DNA from: Balaenoptera acutorostrata
Lineage: Eukaryota > Chordata > Mammalia > Artiodactyla > Balaenopteridae
Direction of reading: 5' to 3'
Assembly: GCF_949987535.1 (NCBI RefSeq)
Contig: NC_080065.1
Location: 36,123,239 to 36,187,238, forward strand
Length of the DNA: 64,000 nt
A program made the translations under genes and the position numbers. Every line of letters begins with the position of its first letter. The stretch's first letter is position 1. This document shows, one piece after another, positions 47,441-58,945 of the stretch. Under the pieces are notes generated by a model. It had not been told where the DNA came from and searched no databases. It saw only the letters and a program-made list of their open reading frames with translations.

Positions 47441-48844
47441 AAAGAAGAATTATAAACTTTTGTAGGCTTTAGCAACACAGAAGCAGTCTGCAAAGCTTGT
47501 TTGGATAAAAGTAAGCAAGAAAAAACGAATCGTGAAAACCTCTCTTCTTGGCAGTATCTTTCTGATGAGGTACTTTGTAATTAATATGATCAGTTCTTCA
47601 AGTACAGCACTGATCCAGCTTAAGTATTAGATGCCTGTAACTGAAGTGTCTCAAGGTCTCCAGGGATTCATGACTGAACCGGATATATTCCCCAGAGAAT
47701 TCCAGTCACAAAGTTCTGATTTTCCAGGACATCTTTTGCAAATTGACTAATGATCTTTGAGTAGTTAACTTCAGAAAGATCCAAAAACTCTCTATCAGCG
47801 TAATCCCAGTGATATTACCATGGTCCCAGAAGATGTTTGCATTAACCAGATTTCTAGAGCATGGACCAGAGACACCTCCCATGTTACACGATACCTGCAC
47901 TAATAACATCAGGACACCTATGACAAAGACTGGTAGCTTAAGTGTGTGACACTGGCCCTTGTAAAGACTGTCTGACATCCAGGGAGGTCACCAGCATAGA
48001 TTTCTGCAGTAACATCCTTACCTTGTTGAATCCTCATGCCTGAAATTCTTTATGTAAATTTCAAAGCCTAACCTGAATTTGTATAATTTACTTTTCTGGA
48101 AATGTTATCTGGTTTAGCAATGATAGATCCATCGTGCAGAATAAAAGAATATGTCCTGCCAATCTGCTTGGCTTATAATCAGTCTCTATTCAGAGCTGAG
48201 TTCTGAGTGGGATTTAAAATTTTACAGAATTTTCAACTATCCTCTTGCGTTAACTCTAAATAAGTATGGTTGTAAAGTTAGAGAAATAACAAAAATTCTA
48301 AATACAAAGTTGGAACTAACATTGTACTTTCAAATGTATTATCCCTTCAGGTAGGCATTAGAGGCAAATAACTACACATTCCATGATCAAGTTGTTAACA
48401 CATTTCTGGAAATTTACTTGTTTAAATTTTCCTCAGAGACTGCATTAAATACTTACACATATTTTTGAATAGATAAATAAAATATACACCCATATAAATA
48501 AAATTTGGAGTCAAGGCAAGTTATCAAGTGAATAATTTTATCTTTGATCAATGAGTTATGAAGTTAAAGCTATATACGGGTATGTATCACTTAACTGAAT
48601 CTGAAAACAATTTTCAAGAAGGATTTCCCCAAAAGTGTCTCCAGGTGTAATATACATATATACACTTACAGGAGTACAACATCAATTTGGATACATATTA
48701 TTGGATATGGTTGTTTTAGAAAGTGATTTCATATGGGTAACACTTAGGTGCATTAAAATTGTTTATATCTAATTTAAAATTACCAATTCATTATCACTCT
48801 ACTAGGGAGTGTGATGGGGCAAATAATTGGTAGAATGTTTTGTT

Positions 48845-49320
48845 GTTCACCCATTTGCACCCACATGTCCTTCTAGACACATGGCTGGATTTTACTTTTC
48901 CATCTTCTTGTAATTGGGCAGGGTCCTGAGACTAGTTCTGGACAATAGGTTGAGAGGGAAAGTGATATATGTAACTTACTGACAGTGATAGTACAAAGTC
49001 CACGTACAACTTCAGTCCCTGTTCTGCTGCTGTGACCAAGCAGACCATGTGTTCCATAAGATGCCGATAAAAGGTTGTACAACATACGGCACCCTGAGCT
49101 CTGTGTGACTATGTGGAGCCGAGCCCCCTCCAGCCCATTCTAGACATGTTGGGTGAACAAGAAAAAACTTTTCTTTTGTTCAAGTATGAAGTGGTCTTTG
49201 TAGTTGCCTGTTAGCACATATAAGGATGAAACCAAGCCAGACTCATGTTGTAAATAGTTATATATTTTCTTACCTTATAATTTAAAGAATGTTGGGCATC
49301 ATTTGATCCTGTGGTGAGAA
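48845..49320. mobile_element. Probable old LTR/DNA-type repeat, family not assigned
   Basis: CACATGGCTGGATTTTACTT, CTGTTCTGCTGCTGTGACCA and GTTGGGTGAACAAGAAAAAAC resemble a widespread eutherian repeat. Diverged and only partly aligned by eye. Confidence 0.35.
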
Positions 49321-49560
49321 CTAATTAATGTATCAGTTCCATTCTCTCTTTCACTACCAGGCATCAATTATCAGGTGATCACGGACAGGTAATAGAATTG
49401 TTGGGGTGAGTATTCAAAGGGACCTAGTTATTATTATGGTTAGGTGGTAGAAGACTGACTTCAAAGACCCATAACAGAACAAAAAGACCCATAAAATATA
49501 AAACTCTTTAGTTTACTAGGTTGATGCAGAATTAGATTATGCTTTAAAAGTCTTTCTAAT

Positions 49561-49578
49561 TAGGAACTGGTTTTCCAA
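49561..49578. repeat. Target-site duplication (left) of L1
   Basis: TAGGAACTGGTTTTCCAA, matching TAGGAATTGGTTTTCCAA at 50440-50457 at 17 of 18 positions. Confidence 0.88.
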
Positions 49579-50439
49579 GATGCTCATCACTAATTATTAG
49601 AGAAAGGCAAATCAAAATTACAATGAGGTACCACCTCACACCAATCAGAATGGCCACCATTAAAAAGTCTACAAATAATAAATGCTGGAGAGGGTGTGGA
49701 GAAAAGGGAACCCTCTTGCACTGTTGGTGGGAATGTAAATTGGTGTAGACACTATGAAGAATAGTACGGAGGTTCCTCAAAAAACTAAAAATAGAGTTGC
49801 CATATGATCCAGCAATCCTGCTCCTGGGCGTATACCTAGGCAAAACTATAATTTGAAAGGATACATGCACCCTATGTTCATAGCAGCACTATTCACAATA
49901 GCCAAGACATGGAAACAACCTAAATGTCCATTGACATATGAATGGGTAAAGAAGATGTGATATATATATATAATGGAATATTACTCAGCCATGAAAAAGA
50001 ATGAAATAATGCCATTTGCAGCAACATGGATGGACCTAGAAGTTATCATACAAAGTGGAGAAAGTCAGAAAGAGAAGACAAATACCATATGATATCATTT
50101 ATATGTGGAATCTAAAATAGGACACAAATGAACATATCTATGAAACAACAAACTCATAGATACAGAGAACAGACTTGTGGTTGCCAAGGGAGAGGAGGGA
50201 GAGGAAGGGAAGCATTGGGAGTTTGGGATTAGCAGACGCAAACTCATATATAAAATGGATAAACAACAAGGTCCTATTGTATAGCACAGGGAACTATATT
50301 CAATAGTCTGTGATAAACCATAATGGAAAAATATGAAAAAGAACATATATACGTATAACTGAATCACTTTGCTATACAGCAGAAATTAACACAACATTGT
50401 AAATCAACTATACTTCAATAAAATTTTAAAAATTATGTC
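49579..50439 (+). mobile_element. Young 5'-truncated L1, 18 bp target-site duplication
   Basis: About 860 bp of sense L1, starting inside the ORF2 C-terminus (CATCACTAATTATTAGAGAAA). It contains the [14 protein letters not shown] segment near 49685, the AKTWKQP-like segment (about 49903-49920) and the ORF2 end near 49990. The 3' UTR follows the same order as in 29711-30840, ending CAATAAAATTTTAAAAATTATG. The TA tract at the homologous position (49960-49972) is short. Confidence 0.94.
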
Positions 50440-50457
50440 TAGGAATTGGTTTTCCAA

Positions 50458-51444
50458 ATTTCAATTTAAATTGAATTCATAGGCAATGTCCTATCTCGTA
50501 GAAGATAACGCCAAATTTACTTAAGCCAATTTTCACTAATGTATTTTAAAAAATGAACAAACATCACCACACTGAGAGAAGAGCCCTGGCAATAAGTGGA
50601 GATAATCTGTGATGGGAGGCATCTTAGGATACCCGAGGTCCAGAATATATTCCAGTCTTGTTCCAGGTGGACACTCCTGTGTGGAAACTGACACTTTGCA
50701 AACAAGATGTGTCATGAGGATGGAAGGAAAGCGATCAAAAAGAACTGAAGAAGCAGGAGAGAAAATGGGGTGGCATCCACATGTGCCTATTTTATAATTT
50801 TTGAGATATAGCTCACTGCCCATACTGACTTTCACTCTATTATTCTGGTTTTCTTTATCTCCAGCCTCTAGGTCCCTATGAAGCACTGTTAAGAAACACT
50901 TAATCCACTTTACTTCACTAAAGATGTTAATGAAGATTCAACAACACACACTAGTAATTACAGCCCCACTTTCAAGTCCCTTTTCACAGATTTTGCTCTT
51001 CAAACTGCCTCTTGTTAGCCACAGTTTTTAAATGGCCAGATTAGGAACACCTTGACCCTAATACATTTGTGAATATTTTCCATTATTTCATCAGCGGTTA
51101 TGCTAACCCTCTCCCTCTAGTTGGAGAAAGACATTAGATTTCATGAGACTGTCTTAATGTATTAAAAGAGCTTTTAAAATCAAATTGCAATTATTCGCTA
51201 TATAATGACCTAACCAAAAGAAGCTATAGATATTAAAATTGCATCAGAAAATACATTCATAAGATAGTCAAGAAAAGCATTGCTTCTATTTTTGGAAAGA
51301 CACTCTTTGAGCTAAAGTGAAAATGTTATTGTCTTAGTGGTTCTGTTTTTATTTTAACAGAAATGATCTTCATGCATTTACAACTGTTGGCTATATAAAT
51401 GGAGCAATTAAAGCACATACCAAAGCATCAAAATTAAAATAATT
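50458..51444. other. Single-copy DNA
   Basis: No repeat or gene recognised. The open frames at 50517-50886 on the minus strand are not supported by motif or splice signals. Confidence 0.4.
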
Positions 51445-51458
51445 AAATAGTCATGATC
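51445..51458. repeat. Target-site duplication (left) of SINE
   Basis: AAATAGTCATGATC, exactly repeated at 51788-51801. Confidence 0.95.
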
Positions 51459-51725
51459 GGGCTTCCCTGGTGGCGCAGTGGTTGAGAATCTGCCTGCCAA
51501 TGCAGGGGACACGGGTTCGAGCCCTGGTCTGGGAAGATCCCACATGCCGCAGAGCGGCTGGGCCCGTGAGCCACAACTACTGAGCCTGCGCGTCTGGAGC
51601 CTGTGATCTGCAACAAGAGAGGCCGCGATAATGAGAGGCCCGCGCACCGCGATGAAGGGTGGCCCCCACTTGCCGCAACTAGAGAAAGCCCTCGCACAGA
51701 AACGAAGACCCAACACAGCCAAAAA

Positions 51726-51768
<43 letters not shown>

Positions 51769-51787
51769 ACAAACCCAAAAGTTAAAA
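51459..51787 (+). mobile_element. CHR-2 SINE, sense, perfect 14 bp target-site duplication
   Basis: Starts GGGCTTCCCTGGTGGCGCAG with intact A and B boxes (GGTTCGAGCCC near 51514-51524). The CpG-containing core is little decayed. The tail begins with an unusually long AAAT array (51722-51769), then AAACCCAAAAGTTAAAAAA. It is among the youngest-looking SINEs in the window. The 144-codon minus-strand open frame across it is an artefact. Confidence 0.97.
51722..51769. repeat. (AAAT)n microsatellite in SINE tail
   Basis: About 11 to 12 perfect AAAT units, more than in the other SINE copies here. Likely length-polymorphic. Confidence 0.95.
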
Positions 51788-51801
51788 AAATAGTCATGAT
51801 C

Positions 51802-52226
51802 ATAGTCAGTGAGAATGAGCCAAAAACATCAGCAAAAGTCACATACCTAATGACACATAGGTTTGTTCAAATAAATAAATGTGAGTTCCCAGATATTGTA
51901 GAGACGAGTATTATTTTTGAGAAACACAGGCTGACCTATAATACCTCTGGTTGCCTAAACATAATGAGAGGACAGCATTCCGAAGTTAACTGTGCCAGAA
52001 ACAGAGACAGAAAATAAAGCAATTTCCAGTATTTTTATTTTTAGTCTTTGTTTCAAGACCATCTTTTGGAAATCTGTAGTGCCATGTAAGAGAAGGCTAT
52101 ATAGTATTCATGAGTAATCAATTCAAAATATCCTTGAAAGGTTCTAATTTGTTTCAAAGTCCCTGAAAGTCACTGTCAAACTCAAGGTTATTACATAGTT
52201 GTGAAATGATGACATAACCTCCTTTT
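51802..52226. other. Single-copy DNA
   Basis: No feature recognised. Confidence 0.4.
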
Positions 52227-52617
52227 GCATTCGTCTTCTGGGGCTGCCATAACAAAATATCACAGACTGCGTGGCTTAAACAACAGAAGTTCATTTTCTC
52301 ACAGTTCTGGAGGCTGGAATTCCAAGATGAAGGTGTTGGAAGGTTTTGGTTTCTCCTGAGGCCTTTCTCCTTGGTCTGCAGTTGGCCACCTTCTTATGTG
52401 TCTTCACGTGTTCTTTCTTTTTCTGTGCACTCACCTCCCTGGTGTCTCTTCCTCTTTTGGTAAGGACATCAGTCACACTGTATTGGATTAGGACCCACCC
52501 ATATGACCTCATTTAACTTTAATTATTCTTTAAAGGCCCTGTCTCCAAATCCAGTCACATTGGGGTTTGTGGCTTCAACATATGGATTTGGTGGGGGACA
52601 CAATTTAGTCCATAACA
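52227..52617 (-). mobile_element. ERVL-MaLR-type LTR, antisense
   Basis: Read on the minus strand it starts TGTTATGGACTAAATTGTGT and runs through TTGGAGACAGGGCCTTTAAA, CCTAATCCAATACAGTGTGA and TTCTGTTGTTTAAGCCACG. This is the same family as 1599-2047 but in the opposite orientation. The 73-codon open frame 52291-52512 is within it. Confidence 0.7.
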
Positions 52618-53332
52618 CTTTTCAAATAAAATTAAGAAATCTGCTCTGAACTTCCAAATCAGAAAAGATGTAAAAATAAATTCTACTTCTCCACACGTTT
52701 TAACATACTTCACAAATTCATCAGTTTCCTTTCAATTAAAGGAAGAAGCAAACATACAATCCTAAGAATGGTGCATAAAAATATTGGGTATTTAAAAAAT
52801 AGTGGTTATAGTTGTAATGATAAGGGGGCAAAGTTGTTTTGAAGGATGAAATTCCAGATTCCCAGAAAAATTTTTCCTGTGGGGTGGGAGGGGAAGTGCA
52901 GAGAGGTGGCCCTACCATGTGCAGCAGCTGCTGTCCGAGCTCTGGCCATAACCCCTGGATCTTCCCTTGTGCTCCAGAGTCTGTATAAGTATTTCTGGGC
53001 ACTTTTTACAGGAAAGTGACTATCCAAGCAGATAAGAAATTCTGGGAAATTAGCTGCCTTATTCCACGTCCCCAGCATTGCTCACGTGGGCTCTCTGGAG
53101 CTGCAACAATTCTTAGATAGGTGCTTAGCAGCTTCCAGAGTTCCACATGGGATTAAGCCTCAGATGTCCCCTGTGGTCGATGGCTTAATACTGTACCCTT
53201 TATTGGCTAGTTTCCCTTCCCTATATCTCTCTTCATCATCCCCTGTATTCCACAGGTAAAGTACTTGTACTTGAATCCTTGTAGCAGAAATCTGCTTCTG
53301 GGGAAACCCAGTATGAGATCTTATGGTCAATG
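52618..53332. other. Single-copy DNA
   Basis: No repeat recognised. Minus-strand open frames at 52736-53078 (88-90 codons) are less AT-rich than average but carry no motif I know. Confidence 0.4.
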
Positions 53333-53865
53333 TTTATTGAAGTATTGTTCACAATATTCAAGACATGGAAACAACCTAAATGGCTGCCAAGGGATGAATG
53401 GATAAAGAAGATGTGGTATATATATTGTATACAATGGAGTGTTGTTCAGCAATGAGAAAGAAGGAAATTCTGCCATTTGCAACAACATGGATGGACCCTA
53501 AGGGTATTACAGTTAGTGAGATAAGCCAGACAAAGACAAATACTGTATGATATCATTTATGTGGAATATAAAAAAACCCGAACTCAAAGAAACAGAGAGT
53601 AGAATGCTGGTTTTCAGAGGTTGGGTGGGGTGGCAGAGGAATTGAAGAGATGTTGTTAAAGGGTACAAACTTGCAACTAGAAGATGAATAAGGTCTGGAC
53701 ATCTAATGCACAGAATAGTAATTATGGTCAACAATATTGTGTTATATACTTCATATTTTCTAAGAGATTGGATCTTAAATGTTCTCACCACAAAAAAGAA
53801 ATGATAATTACATGATGTGATAGAGTTGTTAGGTAGTAATCGGTATAATATATAAATATATCAAA
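53333..53865 (+). mobile_element. Older L1 (L1MA/L1MB-type) 3' end
   Basis: ACATGGAAACAACCTAAATGG, CAACAACATGGATGGACCCT, AATTATGGTCAACAATATTG and GATCTTAAATGTTCTCACCA follow the L1MA/MB ORF2 end and 3' UTR. It reaches ATATATCAAATCA just before the next L1. Confidence 0.82.
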
Positions 53866-54925
53866 TCAGCTCAAAACAACAGACAAAGGATTAATCTCCA
53901 AAATATACAAACAACTCACAGAGCTCAATATCAAAAAAGCAAACAATCCAATTAAAAAATGGGTGGAAGACCTAAATAGACATTTCACCAAGGAAGACAT
54001 ACAGATGGCCAAGAGGCACATGAAAAGATGCTCAGCATCACTAATCATTAGAGAAATGCAAATCAAAACTACAATGAGGTATCACCTCACGCCGATCAGA
54101 ATGGCCATTATCAAAAAATCTACAAACAGTAAATGCTGGAAAGGGTGTGGTGAAAAAGGAACCCTCTTGCACTGTTGGTGGGAATGTAAATTGATACAAC
54201 CACTATGGAAAACAGTATGGAGGTTCCTTAAAAAACTAAAAATAGAACTACCATATGACCCAGCAATCCCACTACTGGGCATATACACTGAGAAAACCAT
54301 AATTCAAAAAGAGTCATGTACCACAATGTTCATTGCAGTTCTATTTACAACAGTCAGGACATGGAAGCAACCTAAGTATCCACTGACAGATGAATGGATA
54401 AAGAAGATGTGGCACATATATACAATGGAATATTAGCCATAAAAAGAAACAAAACTGAGTTATTTATAGTGCAGTGGATGGACCTAGAGTCTGTCATACA
54501 GAGTGAAGTAAGTCAGAAAAAAAAAAACAAATACTGTATGCTAACGCATATATACGGAATCTAAAAAAAAAAAAAAATGGTACTGATGAACCTAGTTGCA
54601 GGGCAGGAATAAAGATGTAGACATAGAGAATGGACTTGAGGACACGGGGTAGGAGGGGGAAGCTGGGGCGAAGTGAGAGTAACATCGGCATATATACACT
54701 ACCGAATGTAAAATAATTAGCTAGTGGGAAGCAGCAGCATAGCACAGGCAGATCAGCTCGGTGCTTTGCGAAGACCTAGAGGGGTGGGATAGGGAGGATG
54801 GGAGGGAGGCTCAAGAGGGAGGGGATATGGGGACATATGTATGCATATGGCTGATTCACTTTGGTGTACAACAAACTAACACAGCATTGTGACGCAATTA
54901 TACTCCAATAAAGATCTATTTTTTA
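53866..54925 (+). mobile_element. Young 5'-truncated L1 with a 157-codon ORF2 remnant
   Basis: Sense L1 abutting the older L1 end in the same orientation. A single frame at 53963-54436 is open for 157 codons and holds the ORF2 C-terminal cysteine/histidine region ([17 protein letters not shown]) and [13 protein letters not shown], ending TMEY followed by a stop. At that stop the sequence reads GGAATATTAGCCAT where sister copies read GGAATATTACTCAGCCAT. A 4-nt deletion has shifted the frame. The 3' UTR differs from that of 29711-30840 and 49579-50439 (GGAATAAAGATGTAGACATA, AACATCGGCATATATACAC), so it belongs to a different L1 subfamily. No clean target-site duplication was found. Confidence 0.92.
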
Positions 54926-55477
54926 AAAAAGCACATCAAAGCGTACCCACAATGTGTTTCACAGGATGATTCTAATCATAAACAACAGAGCTTAGTAGTG
55001 AACACCATGAACATGGGATGGAAATCTTGTTCTGCCACGCACCTAACTTTATACTTATTATTTAATCTCTCTTGATCTCAATTTTCTCTTCTGTAATGTA
55101 GAATAACATATGTTTCTTGAAGACATTGAGAAGAATAAATAATTTGATTCATGTAAAGTGCGTAGCAAAGTAGCTGGCACACAGAAAATGCTCATCATGA
55201 TTACCTGCACCGGGAAGGAAGTGACATCAGTAAAAATCCATCTTTGTAGGATGCATGACTTAGAAACTCTTTGAAAGTCACTAAAAAGCTGGAGCTCTTT
55301 GAGATGTAGAAGGTATGGGTGACAAGAGGAAGCTCAACTGTTAGCATAGACATAGAACTTTGTAAAATACTGCCCATTAATCTACTGATCTGGAAAGAAG
55401 CATTATTTCCCTTTGAGAAAGTGTTATTCCCCTCTAGCTTACACCCTACCTATATCCCTACAGGTGTAAAAAGTCTA
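54926..55477. other. Single-copy DNA with a MIR remnant
   Basis: MIR-like text at 55010-55200, otherwise unassigned. Confidence 0.4.
55010..55200 (-). mobile_element. MIR fragment
   Basis: TTCTGCCACGCACCTAAC, CTCAATTTTCTCTTCTGTAA and GTAGCTGGCACACAGAAAATG follow the order of an inverted MIR. Diverged but long. Confidence 0.65.
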
Positions 55478-55640
55478 CAGGCATACTTCGTTTTATTGTG
55501 CTTCACAGATACTGCATTTTTTACCAATTGAAGAGTTGTGGTGACGCTGCATCACAAGCAAGTCTATCGGTGCCATTTTTCCAACAGCATTTGGGTCTCT
55601 GTGTCACATTCTGGTAACTTTCTCAATATTTCCAACTTTT
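55478..55640 (+). mobile_element. Tigger1/2-type mariner transposon end (truncated)
   Basis: CAGGCATACTTCGTTTTATT is the terminal inverted repeat of Tigger1/2, preceded by TA (55476-55477). The segment continues CACAGATACTGCATTTTTTAC, AGCAAGTCTATCGGTGCCAT and TTTGGGTCTCTGTGTCAC. It then loses similarity, so the other end is missing. Confidence 0.8.
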
Positions 55641-56774
55641 TGCCTGCGTATTCCTCACCAGCCAAAGTTCTCCATAAACTTCTCCAGATAATTGCCTACG
55701 TGCCTCACCTCCAGTTGCTGACATCACATCACTCCTCACATCACTCCACCCTGAGTTGCACCCACCCCCATCCACCAACCACTTCAATGAATCTGCTTCA
55801 GCCAAGGTTACTAAATTGTTCTGGGACCCATTCAAAACTGGTGAACTTGAACTTGGAAATGGAGTTTTGACAATGCAACTTATCTTTGTATGTCTCTGTA
55901 TGTCCATTTATGGGTTGTATCCACGGACCAGACCAGCCTGTTCCAGACCTTAGGCTTAGGTAAAGCCTAAGCTTTAGTCAAGCTTAGGCTTCCAGTTAAT
56001 GAATATTTCATGGTCCTATCAGTATCCTAAGTGCTTGTTTGTTTTTTTAGTTCATCTAAGAAGCAGATACTGAGGTGGGATTACATGTGCAAAGATGATA
56101 TTACACAGGAAACGCCTGAGTAAGAGAAGATGATCCCTCATGGTCTCTCCTCCTCCAGCCACCCCATGCTGCACACAAATGCACATACACTCCAGGGTCA
56201 CCCGGAGCTGGTCTTCTGTGCTTTTACTCCACCCTTCAATTCTTTAAGTGCTGACATCTCCTCTGTACAGTCTCCCCACCACCCTGAAATTAACTGGATT
56301 GTGGGAAGGGTGGGAGAGTTGACCTTAAACATTCTCTCCGAGGAGCAGAATTCCCACTCGACTGTGAGCAATTCCTCAGTGTTCTTATCCTGCCCTGCAG
56401 CCCTAGCACATGGTGCAGGGGTTGGCATAAGGTGCGGGTCAGTGATTGCTGGAACGATCTGACAATCAAGTTCCCCAAACGTGGGTCACCTCAAAACTGC
56501 CGTCACATAAGAATTACCAGAAATTATTGAGGAAGAGGCAGAAATGGCCTAGGCAATGAATTATGTGCCCAACACAAAATCCTTCTCAGCTTTGTGCCAG
56601 GAGCTCAAGCTTCAGTCTGGGGGGCTCCTTCAGCTGGGCCAGTTCCAGGTGTATTTCAGAAGCAGGGCCGCTCACAACCGTTGCGTGCAAATGTGTGTTT
56701 TTCCTTTCACTGGCTTTCAGAGCTTCCACATAGCCTGGAGTTCCTTTCACTTAGAAGGCACTTGGAGTTTTTCA
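55641..56774. other. Single-copy DNA, less AT-rich
   Basis: Includes the palindromic cluster at 55949-55991 and several open frames of 60-110 codons on both strands (for example 55538-55870 and 56130-56462, plus) without recognised domains. Confidence 0.4.
55949..55991. repeat. Palindromic CTTAGGCTT cluster
   Basis: CTTAGGCTT (55949-55957), then AAGCCTAAGCT (55963-55973), a 7-nt loop, then AGCTTAGGCTT (55981-55991). The last two are perfect 11 bp inverted arms, and the first is a third copy in the orientation of the last. Confidence 0.9.
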
Positions 56775-56915
56775 CTTTTTGGTAATTATCAAAAAGGTGC
56801 TATAAACATTCACATACAAGTTTTTGTGTGAACATGTTTTTGTTTACTTTGGACAAATACCTAGGAGTGGGACTAAAGGATCTGATGGAGTAAGTGTATG
56901 TTTAACTTTTTTTTT
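56775..56915 (-). mobile_element. Old L1M 3'-region fragment, antisense
   Basis: AGGTGCTATAAACATTCACAT, GTTTACTTTGGACAAATACC and TAGGAGTGGGACTAAAGGAT are antisense L1 phrases, separate from the longer L1 to the right. Confidence 0.55.
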
Positions 56916-57089
56916 TTTTTTAACAAGGGTTTTCAAGTAAACAATGTGGGTTGGAAGCTGCTGCAAATACTGCCTGAAATAATCTCAGTTCTTGCTTCTT
57001 AAAAGATTACAGATTAGTCTCCTTAATATTTTAAATGCAAAGAAACCTCAATTTTTTTTTTTGCACTTCCTTTTTTTACTTTTACCTGT

Positions 57090-58945
57090 TGAAACCTCTC
57101 GCTTATTTCTCCCACCACCTAACAACCTGTTTTCTGTATCTATGAACTTGGTATTTTTTTGTTTGTGTGGGTTTTTTGTTTGTTTCTTTTGCTTTTGATT
57201 CCTCATATAAGAGAAATCATATGGTAGTAGTCTTTTTCTGTGTGACTTACTTCACTTAGCATAATGCCGTCAAGGTCCCTCTATGTTGTTGCAAATAACA
57301 AACTTTTATTCTTTTTTATAGCTTAATAATATTCCACTGTATATATGTACCACTGGACACTTAGGTTGTTTCTGTATCTTGGCTACTGTAAATACTGCTG
57401 CAATGAACATGGACTGCATGTATCTTTTCGAGTTAGTGTTTTTGCTTTCTTTGGATAGATTCCCAGAAGTGGAATTGCTGGATCATATGGTAGTTCTATT
57501 TTTAATTTTTTGAGGGCCCTCTATACTGTTTTCCATATTGGCTGCACCAATTTACATTCCCACCAATAGAGCACAGGGGTTTCCTTTTCTCCACATCCTC
57601 GCCAAAATTTGTCGTAATGTAATAGAATAGCCATACTAACAGGTGTGAGGTGATAACTCATTGTGGTTTTCATTTGCATTTTCCTAGTGATTAATGATGC
57701 TGAGCATTTTTTCATGTACCTGATGGCCATCTGTATGTCTTCTTTCGAAAGATGTCTATTCAGATATTCTGCCCATTTTTTAATCAGATAGTTTGTTTCT
57801 TTGTTTGTTTTTGCTATTGAGTTGTATGTGTTCTTTATATTATATATTTTCGATATTAGCCCCTTATCAGATACAGGATTTGCAAATATTTTCTCCCACT
57901 CAGTAGGATGCCTTTTCATTTTGTTGATGATTTCCTTTGCTGGGCAGGAGTTTTTAGTTTGATGTTGTCCCGCTTATTTATTTTTACTTTTGTTGCTTTT
58001 GCTTTTGGTGTCAAAATGAAAAATTTATTGCCAAGATCAATGCCAAGGAGCTTACTGCCCATCTTTTCTTCTAGGAGTTTTATGGTTTCGGGTCTTAGGT
58101 TCAAGTCTTTAATTCATTTTGAGTTCAATTTTGTGTTCTGTGTAAGACAGTGGTTGAGTTTCATTCTTTTACTTGTGGCTGCCCAGTTTTCCCACACCAT
58201 TTATTGAAGAGACTGCCCTTTTCCCACTGTATATTCTTGGCTCCCTTGATGTAAATTAATTGACCATATATACATGGGTTTATTTATGGGCTTTCCATTC
58301 TCTTCCATTGATCTATGTGTCTGTTCTTAATGCCAATAGCATACTGTTTCAATTACTATAGCTTTGTAATATACAGTTGAACCTTGAACAATGTGGGGGT
58401 TAGGGGCACCAACTCCCCATCCCCAACAGTGGAAAATTCAAGTATGACTTTGTAGTCAGCCCTCTGTATCCAAGGTTCCACATCTGTGGATTCAACCAAC
58501 TGCACATCCTGTGGTACCATAATACTTATTTACTGAAAAAAATCTGTGTGTAAGTTGATCTGCACGTTCACACCCATGTTGTTCAAGAGTCAAGTATAGT
58601 TTGAAATGATGCGTCCAGCTTTGTTCTTCTTTCTCAAGATAACTTTAGCTATTCAAATTTTTTTGTGGTTCCATACAAATTTTGGAATTATTTGTTCTAT
58701 TTCTTTAAAAATTGCCATTGAAATTTTGATAGGGATGGTAATCCCTATCAATCTGTAGATTGCTTTGGGTAGAATGGACCTTTTAACAACACTGATTCTT
58801 CCAATCCATGAGCAAAGGATTTCTTTTCATTTATTTGTGTCTTCTTCAATTTCTTTTGTTCATGTCTTATAGCTTTTAACATACAGATCTTTCACCTCCT
58901 TGGTTAAGTTTATTTCTAGATATTTTATTCTTTTTGATATGTTTG
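57090..58945 (-). mobile_element. Antisense L1 (L1MA/L1PB-age), interrupted by a Tigger-like element
   Basis: Runs from 3' UTR text (CTGTTTTCTGTATCTATGAAC) through the ORF2 C-terminal half to the region around AGATCTTTCACCTCCTTGG, where it is 5'-truncated. A 132-codon minus-strand frame at 57521-57919 retains [20 protein letters not shown], an ORF2 segment. Stops and frameshifts break the rest. The Tigger-like insert lies at 58374-58594. Confidence 0.88.
58374..58594. mobile_element. Tigger-like non-autonomous mariner element inside L1
   Basis: Ends CAGTTGAACCTTGAACAATG and CATGTTGTTCAAGAGTCAAG are inverted repeats of about 20 bp. They are flanked by TA on both sides (58372-58373 and 58595-58596). 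Removing it restores the L1 phrase GCTTTGTAATATAGTTTGAA. At 221 bp it has no transposase. Confidence 0.88.

Larger units (their letters stand above)
46645..49560. other. Single-copy DNA with old repeats
   Basis: Includes the old repeats at 47068-47440 and 48845-49320. At 47690-47830 a minus-strand frame open for about 45 codons (containing DREFLDLSEVNYSKI) looks coding-like in composition, but it does not extend and was not recognised. Confidence 0.35.

Noticed and set aside
51408..51842. 144-codon minus-strand open frame
   Set aside because: It is antisense of the CHR-2 SINE and its AAAT tail, and the repetitive FIYL residues come from the microsatellite.
1599..52617. Large inverted duplication between 1.6 kb and 52.4 kb
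   Set aside because: The two matching segments are independent copies of one MaLR LTR family. The flanks are unrelated.
53963..54436. 157-codon frame as a functional protein
   Set aside because: It is the C-terminal piece of L1 ORF2, with no reverse-transcriptase or endonuclease domain, and it is terminated by a 4-nt deletion.
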